From JBDTNQ01 sp039933635 (GTDB lineage Bacteria; Acidobacteriota; Vicinamibacteria; Vicinamibacterales; SCN-69-37): a stretch of DNA of 14,464 nt. The DNA is taken from assembly GCA_039933635.1 (NCBI GenBank), contig JBDTNQ010000114.1, positions 1 to 14,464 on the forward strand, read 5' to 3'. Positions within the stretch are counted from its first letter, which is position 1. Every line of letters starts with the position of its first letter. Below, piece by piece: positions 1 to 5,121 of this stretch. The position numbers and the translations under genes were made by a program. The notes below the pieces were generated by a model that was not told the DNA's origin, ran no database searches, and was given only the letters and a program-made list of their open reading frames with translations.

Positions 1-120
1 GCCGGCGTTGACGTGAACACGGACCGCGGCCCGACATCGCCGCTCGTGGCCGCCATCGAAGCGAGGAACGTCCCGCTGATGACGTACCTCGAAGATCACG
101 GAGCCCGGGAGAAGCCCTGA
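1..120 (+). CDS. Ankyrin-repeat protein, C-terminal fragment
   Basis: An open frame enters from the left edge and ends at the TGA at 118-120, giving 39 residues. They fit the end of an ankyrin repeat: a VDVN turn like the usual ADVN, then TSPLVAAIEARN in place of TPLHLAAxxGN, then LMTYLEDHGA in place of VVKLLLEHGA. Ankyrin repeats are protein-binding scaffolds; the partner and cell location cannot be judged from this fragment. The gene converges on the minus-strand gene that ends at 139, with only 18 bases between the two stop codons. The start and most of the protein lie outside the window. Confidence 0.75.
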   Translation, partial: AGVDVNTDRGPTSPLVAAIEARNVPLMTYLEDHGAREKP

Positions 121-138
121 CCGCCCGCGCAGGACGAA

Positions 139-1212
139 CTAGCGGCTGCGATCGCTGACGATCGTGGTCAGGATGAACGAGCCGTTGGCCCGCCGGTGCA
201 CTGTGGCTGACATCGGCACGGAATCATGATGGCGCGAGATGTGGTCGCCGAGCATGCCCAGCGTCGCGGCCTGAACGTATCCCACCGGGCCGAGCGGCGG
301 CAGCGCATCCTCCTCGACGTCATTCGTTGCTGCCGTGGAGCGCTCGCTGATGATGAGATGATCGTCCGGCGCGCGGAACGGCACATCGGCCACATAACGA
401 TGTGAGACCGTGTGGATCTTCGCGAGACTGGTCGTGTCGACGGCATAGGCACACGTGCCGGTCGAGTTCGCGTGGGCACGCGACATCATGGCCACGGCGT
501 CGTTGCCCTCCTTCCAGATCAGGTCGACGCAATAGCCCAGGGCGGCCTGTTCGTTCAAGGCCTGCTGCAGGGAGTTGGCACCTGAGGCGGAGCGGACGAC
601 GACATCCCGCGGAACCGGCGCCAATTGCTCGGTGACGACCAGCCATGATCGCATCTCTGGGACGCGGTTGTTGTTGACGGGTGCGGACGCGACGGGCCGG
701 AAGCCTTCGCGACCGGCGGTGCCGAGGCGCGCGAGGCTGTCCTTGTAATTGGTCAAGATCTCCACGCCGTAATGACGTGCCGGGGCCGGCGCGGCGGCGT
801 CCCGGACCATGATGGCGACGAGCGCCGGCAGTGGGGGCTCCTCGTCGAGCACGATGCCGCACAGACGGAACCCGTCCGCGGCCGCGCGTTCCAGCGGCAC
901 TTGAAGATCGCGGCCCATGCCGCCAGCGGTGATCACGAGATGAACGACGGGCGCGGATGATCCGCCGACCGACCGGCCGAGTAACACGACCACGCCAGGC
1001 GCACCCGCGCCGGGATCGCTTTGCGCCAGACGGGCGCAGCCGTATCCATCGCGTCCGGCCTCGTCGAGTTGATGCGCGAGTCGTTGCGCAGAGGCGTAGA
1101 CCACGCGATAGTCGAGGCGCGGCGTTTGTGCCGCGCTCGAACGCCCATCCAGCATGACGACGGCCGCGACGATGAAGATGACGAGAACCCGGTGCACGCC
1201 TGCCACGGTCAT
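139..1212 (-). CDS. Secreted protein with tandem DUF4177-like modules
   Basis: A 357-residue protein of unknown function. Residues 1-29 form a signal peptide: a hydrophobic stretch (LVIFIVAAVVML) and an SSAAQ cleavage region, so it is probably periplasmic or secreted. The mature part repeats one pattern, a strand (YRVV, VVHLVI, YGVEIL, DVVVR), then a helix with L..L...A..GY or GF, then a strand ending in a basic residue (LLGR, IMVR, MMSR). I see it at about residues 35-80, 89-137, 148-195 and 203-246, with a weaker fifth copy near 284-341. The pattern resembles the small DUF4177 fold; this is my reading, not a search result. I chose the ATG at 1212 because GGAGG lies just upstream (1221-1217) and the signal peptide begins there; the frame stays open to an ATG at 1242 that lacks such a site. 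It is divergent from the DUF3303 gene. Confidence 0.7.
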   Translation of the reverse strand: MTVAGVHRVLVIFIVAAVVMLDGRSSAAQTPRLDYRVVYASAQRLAHQLDEAGRDGYGCARLAQSDPGAGAPGVVVLLGRSVGGSSAPVVHLVITAGGMGRDLQVPLERAAADGFRLCGIVLDEEPPLPALVAIMVRDAAAPAPARHYGVEILTNYKDSLARLGTAGREGFRPVASAPVNNNRVPEMRSWLVVTEQLAPVPRDVVVRSASGANSLQQALNEQAALGYCVDLIWKEGNDAVAMMSRAHANSTGTCAYAVDTTSLAKIHTVSHRYVADVPFRAPDDHLIISERSTAATNDVEEDALPPLGPVGYVQAATLGMLGDHISRHHDSVPMSATVHRRANGSFILTTIVSDRSR

Positions 1213-1263
1213 GAGGCCTCCGGCGACAGTGTAGCCGCTCAATCCGTTGCGTCGGCGAAGCTC

Positions 1264-1270
1264 ATATAAT
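1264..1270. promoter_or_regulatory. Bidirectional TATA-like -10 element between divergent genes
   Basis: A perfect TATAAT lies at 1265-1270 on the plus strand, in the 163-base gap between the divergent starts at 1212 and 1376. The same bases read TTATAT on the minus strand (1269-1264), so one AT-rich patch could serve both genes. It would give leaders of about 100 bases for the DUF3303 gene and 45 for the minus-strand gene. No convincing -35 box is present at 16-18 bases on either side, so the assignment rests on the -10 alone. Confidence 0.4.
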
Positions 1271-1375
1271 CGCTCGGCATCGCGTTCCTCGCCTGCGCAG
1301 CTGGTCGTCTTCTGGCGGCCGGAGATGCGACGTTTCGGCTGCTTTCGTAACGCGAGCGATCAGAAGGAGATTGGC

Positions 1376-1642
1376 ATGCTGTTCATGATTACGTACGCGT
1401 TCAGTCCAGATGCGCGCAACGCCGCCCAGGAGCGTTTCAAGAAGACGGGTGGCGGGCCGGGTGCCGGCGCGAAGATGCTCGGTCGATGGCACGATCTCGG
1501 CGGCCACCGGGGCTTCGTCCTGGCCGAAAGCAACGACGGTATCGCGATAGGGAAGTGGATGCAGGAATGGACGGACCTGCTCGAGTTCGAGATCACGCCC
1601 GTCAACACGGACGAAGACGTCATGAAGGTGCTGAGCGTCTGA
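1376..1642 (+). CDS. DUF3303 family protein
   Basis: An 88-residue cytoplasmic protein without signal peptide or membrane segment. The features recall the DUF3303 family: an MLFMITYAF opening, an RF..TGGGPGAGAKMLGRWHDL core (about residues 20-41), an LAESND segment (49-54), the W..EWTDLLEFEITPV block (61-76), and a total near 90 residues. The family is small and its biochemical role is not established. I chose the ATG at 1376 because AAGGAG lies six bases upstream (1364-1369). The frame is open back to 1247, but the extra residues are Arg/Ser-rich and lack family similarity. It converges on the minus-strand gene ending at 1669. Confidence 0.8.
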   Translation: MLFMITYAFSPDARNAAQERFKKTGGGPGAGAKMLGRWHDLGGHRGFVLAESNDGIAIGKWMQEWTDLLEFEITPVNTDEDVMKVLSV

Positions 1643-1668
1643 TCACGGGCGGAGACATGCCGTGCGCG

Positions 1669-2097
1669 TCATCGCGGACAGTCGCCAGGCACCCGGCGAA
1701 ATCCCTCGAGATCGATGACGACCTGACCCGCGCCAGGAGCCGGCAACGAGCCGCCGCCCGACATCGTCGGCCCCGGCGACACGCGCAGCGGACCAATGCC
1801 GATGCCGTCCTGCACGAGATCGTTCCTCCGGATGAGCCCGGTGATCTCGATCATTGATCCCTCGTACTTCTTGAGTTCCGCAATCGTCTTCTTCGGCGCA
1901 TTCATGCGCAGATGCATGCCTTCGGGAATGTTCGAGCGGCCCGGCTGATCCTCGGCCCGCGGACCGGCGGTGAACATGTAGCCCTTCGTGCATCCGGGTA
2001 TGAAGACGCGGACGGAATCCTTCGGCACGGGCTTGGGCTCCTGAGCGGCAGCGGACGCACTCAAGATGACGGCGATCGCGAACACAGTCGTTCTCAT
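1669..2097 (-). CDS. Small secreted protein of unknown function, possible OB-like region
   Basis: A 142-residue protein. Residues 1-19 are a short signal peptide ending ASAAAQ, so it is exported. The mature part has two cysteines, Cys36 (IPGCTKGYMF) and Cys140 (GDCPR, almost the last residues), which could pair in the periplasm. Residues 63-105, with a basic NAPKK..AELKKYEG stretch and then SMIEITGLIRR and GIGIGPLRVSPG, alternate like the strands of a small OB-type barrel; this is only suggestive. Residues 108-124 are Gly/Pro/Ser-rich. I cannot name the family. The start is supported by GGGGA about seven bases upstream. It is divergent from the rhomboid gene, with 98 bases between the starts. 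Confidence 0.65.
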   Translation of the reverse strand: MRTTVFAIAVILSASAAAQEPKPVPKDSVRVFIPGCTKGYMFTAGPRAEDQPGRSNIPEGMHLRMNAPKKTIAELKKYEGSMIEITGLIRRNDLVQDGIGIGPLRVSPGPTMSGGGSLPAPGAGQVVIDLEGFRRVPGDCPR

Positions 2098-2134
2098 GGA
2101 AGATCCCCGGACGTGGACAGGTGGGGCTCTGTTG

Positions 2135-2140
2135 ATGATA
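2135..2140 (-). promoter_or_regulatory. Candidate -10 element for the small secreted protein
   Basis: On the minus strand 2140-2135 reads TATCAT, a five-of-six match to TATAAT, and would place transcription start about 30 bases before the ATG at 2097. No clear -35 box lies at the usual distance. The same hexamer precedes the GTG-started gene at the right edge of the window. Confidence 0.35.
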
Positions 2141-2179
2141 CAGGCACCGGGAGGCCGCCCCGCTTTCGGACCGCGCGTG

Positions 2180-2185
2180 TATGCT
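2180..2185 (+). promoter_or_regulatory. Candidate -10 element just ahead of the rhomboid gene
   Basis: TGTATGCT occupies 2178-2185, with TATGCT as the hexamer, ten bases before the ATG at 2196. No Shine-Dalgarno sequence fits between them, so transcription starting here would give a leaderless or nearly leaderless message. The same octamer occurs on the minus strand upstream of the lipoprotein gene. Confidence 0.3.
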
Positions 2186-2195
2186 GGACCTCGGG

Positions 2196-2804
2196 ATGAA
2201 TCGCAGCACGCCGCTCACGACCGCTTTGATCGTCGCGAACATCCTGGTGTTCGGGTACGAGATGGCTCGGATCGGCTCGGACATCCTGACGGGGGGCGGA
2301 TCCCTGCAGGCCCTGATCGATGCCGGTGCGCTCGCGCCCGTGCTCGTGCGCGAGCAGGGCGACTACTGGCGGCTGCTGACCGGCGGTTTTCTGCACGGCA
2401 GCGCGCTGCACCTGGCCGTGAACATGTATTCCCTTCACGTGCTCGGGCGCTTCGTCGAGGTGATGGCCGGCGCGCGTCGCATGGCCATCGTCTATGCCGT
2501 GTCGCTCGTGGTGTCGAGCCTCGCGGTCGTCTATCTGGGCGGCCCCGACGACGTGACCGTGGGGGCGAGCGGCGCCATCTTCGGCTTGTTCGGCGCGCTG
2601 TTCGCGTTTGGGTTCAGGCTCGGGGCGGCCGGCATGCGCCTGGTGCGAGCCAACATCGGGATTCTCGGTCTGAACCTCTTCATGACCTTCGCCATCCCGG
2701 GCATCTCGCGTTGGGGACACATCGGCGGTCTGGTCGCCGGCTTCCTCGTCGCCTACGTCATCTTCACGCCGCCCCGCCCTCCGCAATTTCAATCGGCGCT
2801 GTAG
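2196..2804 (+). CDS. Rhomboid family intramembrane serine protease
   Basis: A 202-residue polytopic inner-membrane protein of usual length for a minimal six-TM bacterial rhomboid. The family cuts transmembrane segments of other membrane proteins inside the bilayer. Visible motifs, in order: GDYWRLLTGGFLHG (residues 55-68), the HLAVN motif with His72 and Asn76 that shape the oxyanion site, GASG with catalytic Ser125, and HIGG with catalytic His175. Ser and His are both present, so it should be active; the substrate is unknown. An in-frame ATG at 2181 would add five residues (MLDLG). I prefer 2196 because the -10-like TATGCT overlaps the earlier codon, but neither start has a good ribosome-binding site. 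The gene stands alone, 81 bases before the next operon. Confidence 0.9.
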   Translation: MNRSTPLTTALIVANILVFGYEMARIGSDILTGGGSLQALIDAGALAPVLVREQGDYWRLLTGGFLHGSALHLAVNMYSLHVLGRFVEVMAGARRMAIVYAVSLVVSSLAVVYLGGPDDVTVGASGAIFGLFGALFAFGFRLGAAGMRLVRANIGILGLNLFMTFAIPGISRWGHIGGLVAGFLVAYVIFTPPRPPQFQSAL

Positions 2805-2815
2805 CCGATTCGCCC

Positions 2816-2835
2816 TTCACAATCTCTCCACAATC
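2816..2835 (+). promoter_or_regulatory. Direct repeat with 11-bp period, candidate response-regulator site
   Basis: TTCACAATC (2816-2824) and TCCACAATC (2827-2835) match at eight of nine positions and start exactly 11 bases apart, about one helical turn. OmpR/PhoB-family regulators typically bind as tandem dimers to such head-to-tail half-sites. The repeat lies about 50-70 bases before the first gene of the unit that encodes such a regulator, so autoregulation is the natural reading. It is inferred from spacing and position only. Confidence 0.45.
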
Positions 2836-2856
2836 GCCCGCCACACTGTCCGCATC

Positions 2857-2883
2857 CGACGAGACGTCGGAGAAAGGACTCCG
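2857..2883 (+). promoter_or_regulatory. Two overlapping hairpins around the ribosome-binding site
   Basis: CGACG (2857-2861) can pair with CGTCG (2865-2869), and CGGAG (2868-2872) with CTCCG (2879-2883). The second hairpin holds the Shine-Dalgarno AAAGGA (2873-2878) exactly in its six-base loop, directly before the ATG at 2886. The two stems share bases 2868-2869 and cannot both form completely. The stems are only five pairs long, so chance is possible in DNA this rich in G+C. Confidence 0.3.
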
Positions 2884-2885
2884 TC

Positions 2886-3284
2886 ATGGACGATCGAATG
2901 GAACGTCGCGCACCGTGGATGCCCTGGGCGATGACGTCGGTGATTCTTCTGCTGGTGGCCATTGCGGCCTACAGCTTCGGCGCGCATCAGGAGGCGATGA
3001 GTGCGGGAGCCGACACGGGCGCGCGGGCGTGGCGCTACGGTCCGTTTCCCGGCATCTTCACGCTGTTTCTCATGTTCTGGATCTTCGGCGGCCTTCGCTG
3101 GATGCTCTGGGGCGGTTGCGGTCGACCATGGCGCTACCGCCGCTACTATCATCCCCGCTGGCGCGATGACCGCGATGACCGCGACGAATGGGAACAGTGG
3201 CACCGGCGCGAACATGAGCGCATGAACATGCCGACTGGTAACGGGCCTGCCTCGCGATCCGACGCTGGTCGCGGCGCGGTATAG
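2886..3284 (+). CDS. Small Trp/Arg-rich two-TM membrane protein of a two-component operon
   Basis: A 132-residue protein with two hydrophobic segments (about residues 14-33 and 53-71) separated by a short loop. A cytoplasmic-looking tail follows, crowded with Trp, Tyr, Arg and His (WRYRRYYHPRW, then RDDRDDRDEWEQWHRREHERM). Tails ending in a WHRR-x-H pattern occur, as I recall, in uncharacterised membrane proteins encoded beside OmpR-type regulators. AAAGGA seven bases upstream supports the start. It is the first gene of the unit and lies 11 bases before the response regulator. Since the kinase has almost no sensor domain, this protein may be its sensing or modulating partner; that is inference. 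A 9-base tandem DNA repeat encodes the RDD units. Confidence 0.75.
   Translation: MDDRMERRAPWMPWAMTSVILLLVAIAAYSFGAHQEAMSAGADTGARAWRYGPFPGIFTLFLMFWIFGGLRWMLWGGCGRPWRYRRYYHPRWRDDRDDRDEWEQWHRREHERMNMPTGNGPASRSDAGRGAV
3162..3188 (+). repeat. Short in-frame tandem repeat (9-bp unit)
   Basis: CGCGATGAC occurs twice in perfect tandem (3162-3170 and 3171-3179), followed by a degenerate third copy, CGCGACGAA (3180-3188). It encodes the RDDRDDRDE stretch in the tail of the small membrane protein. Copy changes would stay in frame, so the tail could lengthen or shorten by slippage without breaking the gene. Confidence 0.8.
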
Positions 3285-3295
3285 GATCGGCGCGG

Positions 3296-3976
3296 ATGCC
3301 CACCGTGCTGGTCGTCGACGATGAGACTCAGATTGCGACGATTGCGCGGGACTACCTCACGCGTGCCGGGTTCACCGTGGTCGTCGCGGGTGACGGCGCG
3401 GGCGGGCTCGAGAAGTGGCGGCAGAAGCGGCCGGACCTGGTGGTGCTCGACCTCGGACTGCCGCGTGTCGACGGCTTCGAGGTCGCGCGCGCCATCCGCC
3501 GCGAATCGGATGTGCCGATCATCATGCTGACTGCCCGTGTCGACGAAACCGATCGGCTTCGCGGTTTCGAGGTCGGTGCCGACGACTACGTCACCAAGCC
3601 GTTCAGCCCGCGTGAGCTCGTCGCGCGGGTGATGAGCGTGCTCCGGCGCGCGCGTCACGACCCGTCGCGCGCGTCGACGTTCGTCGTCGCCGATCTCGCC
3701 ATCGATGTCGCGAGGGTGAGGGTCGAGCGGAACGGCGTCGCCGTCGATGTGACGGCAACCGAGTTTCAGCTGCTCGCCGCGCTCGCGCGGTATCCCGGTC
3801 GCGTGTTCACGCGGGCGCAGCTGTTGGACGCCGTGCGCGGCACCGAGGTTGAGTCGTTCGAGCGCGCGATCGACGCCCATGTGAAGAACGTGCGCCGGAA
3901 GCTCGAGAGCGATCCGCATCGCCCGCGCTACGTCCTGACGGTCTACGGCATCGGCTACAAGTTCGCCGAATCATGA
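3296..3976 (+). CDS. OmpR-family DNA-binding response regulator
   Basis: A 226-residue two-component response regulator of usual length. The receiver domain (about residues 1-118) has the acidic pair Asp8/Asp9, the phosphoacceptor Asp52 in LVVLDLGLP, the switch Thr79 in IIMLTAR, Tyr98 and the conserved Lys101 in TKPF. A winged-helix output domain fills about residues 128-224, with TATEFQLLAALARYPGRVFTR and the FERAIDAHVKNVRRKL recognition region followed by VYGIGYKF. It should be phosphorylated by the kinase encoded next, whose ATG overlaps its stop codon (ATGA at 3973-3976). AGGA nine bases upstream could be the ribosome-binding site, although TAGGAT at the same place also resembles a -10 element. 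A candidate binding site lies upstream of the operon. Confidence 0.95.
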   Translation: MPTVLVVDDETQIATIARDYLTRAGFTVVVAGDGAGGLEKWRQKRPDLVVLDLGLPRVDGFEVARAIRRESDVPIIMLTARVDETDRLRGFEVGADDYVTKPFSPRELVARVMSVLRRARHDPSRASTFVVADLAIDVARVRVERNGVAVDVTATEFQLLAALARYPGRVFTRAQLLDAVRGTEVESFERAIDAHVKNVRRKLESDPHRPRYVLTVYGIGYKFAES

Positions 3977-5088
3977 GTCGCTGGCGTGAGTCGCGCAGCT
4001 GGCGCCACGGTCCACCGCCCTGGTGGCCGCGTGAGGAGCCGTGGCCGCCTCGCAACCGTCGCGCCATCATCGAGGCACGTCGCGCGCGGTTCGTGCGGCG
4101 GTCGGGCTGGTTCAGTTTCCTGCCGCTCTGGGGATTGCTCTGGCTCGTCGGCTCGACGCTTCGATGGGACAACGGACACGGCGGCGGGTTCGGCGGAGGC
4201 GTCCAGTTGCTGCTGCTCTGCGCCGTGGCAGCCGCCGTCATGGCCGTGGCGGTCCGCCGGATGGCCGTGCCGGTGGCCGACATCGTGTCAGCCGCCGACC
4301 GCATCGCGCAACGGGACTATCGGGTCCGCGTGAATGTTCCGCAACACGGACCGGCCTGGGTCGGCGACACGGCGCGCGCGTTCAACGCGATGGCGCAGGA
4401 ACTCGAGGCGCAGGATACGGCTCGCCGGCAGTTGATGGCCGACATCGCGCACGAACTGCGCACGCCGCTGGCAGTCGTGCAGGGCACGCTCGAGGGGCTG
4501 ATCGATGGCGTCTATCCGCGGGATGATGATCGGCTGCAGGGTCTGCTTGAAGACGCGCGCGTCCTCGCGAGGCTGGTTGACGATTTAGGAACGCTGGCCA
4601 CCGCTGAGAGCGGCGCGTTCGCGCTCGTCAGGGAACCCGTTGACGTGCTCGCGTTGGCCAACGACGTCGCCGCGTCGCTGGCGGTTCGGGCGCGGGAGCT
4701 GGGCATCACGCTCCGCGTCGGGTTGCCCCCAGTGGCGGAGATCGAGCCCATCGCCATCGACCCCGTCAGGATTCGCGAGGTCCTGACCAACCTCGTCGCC
4801 AACGCTTTGCGATACACCCCTAGAGGTGGCGATGTGGCGATCGCGGTCACCGCCTTGACCAGAGCTGTTGAACTGCGTGTCACTGATACTGGCTCCGGCA
4901 TCTCTGCCGAGGAGCTGCCCCGGATATTCGACCGCTTCTACAAGGGCGCTGGCTCGTCCGGCTCCGGACTCGGCCTGACGATTGCGCGCAGGCTCGTCGA
5001 AGCCCATGGCGGCACCATCCGCGCCGAGAGCCAGGCCGGCGTCGGCACCACGATCGTCGTCTCACTCCCGGACCAGGTTCCAGACTAG
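3973..5088 (+). CDS. Sensor histidine kinase with minimal extracytoplasmic region
   Basis: A 371-residue inner-membrane kinase, translationally coupled to the regulator by an ATGA overlap. The cytoplasmic N-terminus (1-44) is unusual, rich in Trp, Pro and Arg. Two membrane segments (about 45-61 and 77-95) are joined by only some 15 Gly-rich residues, so there is no room for a periplasmic sensor domain. A HAMP-like region follows (about 96-148). The catalytic core is complete: phosphoacceptor His160 in DIAHELRTPL, the N box with Asn277 in NLVANALRYTP, the G1 box DTGSGI (305-310), the F box FDRFYK (319-324) and the G2 box GSGLGL. It should sense a membrane state or a partner; the small membrane protein at the head of the operon is the obvious candidate. 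Confidence 0.93.
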   Translation: MSRWRESRSWRHGPPPWWPREEPWPPRNRRAIIEARRARFVRRSGWFSFLPLWGLLWLVGSTLRWDNGHGGGFGGGVQLLLLCAVAAAVMAVAVRRMAVPVADIVSAADRIAQRDYRVRVNVPQHGPAWVGDTARAFNAMAQELEAQDTARRQLMADIAHELRTPLAVVQGTLEGLIDGVYPRDDDRLQGLLEDARVLARLVDDLGTLATAESGAFALVREPVDVLALANDVAASLAVRARELGITLRVGLPPVAEIEPIAIDPVRIREVLTNLVANALRYTPRGGDVAIAVTALTRAVELRVTDTGSGISAEELPRIFDRFYKGAGSSGSGLGLTIARRLVEAHGGTIRAESQAGVGTTIVVSLPDQVPD

Positions 5089-5109
5089 GGGCGACCCTCG
5101 TCCGTCCGA

Positions 5110-5115
5110 TAGGAT
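5110..5115 (+). promoter_or_regulatory. TAGGAT element: ribosome-binding site or -10 box
   Basis: TAGGAT lies six bases before the ATG at 5122 of the M16 protease gene. It contains AGGA at a good distance for a Shine-Dalgarno site and also has the TANNNT shape of a -10 box. The same hexamer lies eight bases before the response regulator ATG (3282-3287). The ribosome-binding reading is the simpler one inside an operon. Confidence 0.4.
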
Positions 5116-5121
5116 GGACCT

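Noticed and set aside
1247..1375. N-terminal extension of the DUF3303 protein
   Set aside because: It would start at a TTG overlapping the promoter region; the ATG at 1376 has an excellent Shine-Dalgarno site and gives the length I expect for the family.
1644..1664. CACGG/CCGTG inverted repeat between the convergent genes ending at 1642 and 1669
   Set aside because: Only five pairs with an 11-base loop and no T-run; too weak to call a terminator in this base composition.
1643..2284. Minus-strand open frame (213 codons) over the small secreted protein
   Set aside because: The other minus-strand frame (1669-2097) has a signal peptide and a plausible ribosome-binding site; this one has neither and crosses the divergent promoter region.
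2066..3169. Plus-strand open frame (367 codons) across the rhomboid gene and into the next
   Set aside because: It overlaps the well-supported rhomboid and small membrane protein genes in another frame and has Arg/His-rich low-information sequence.
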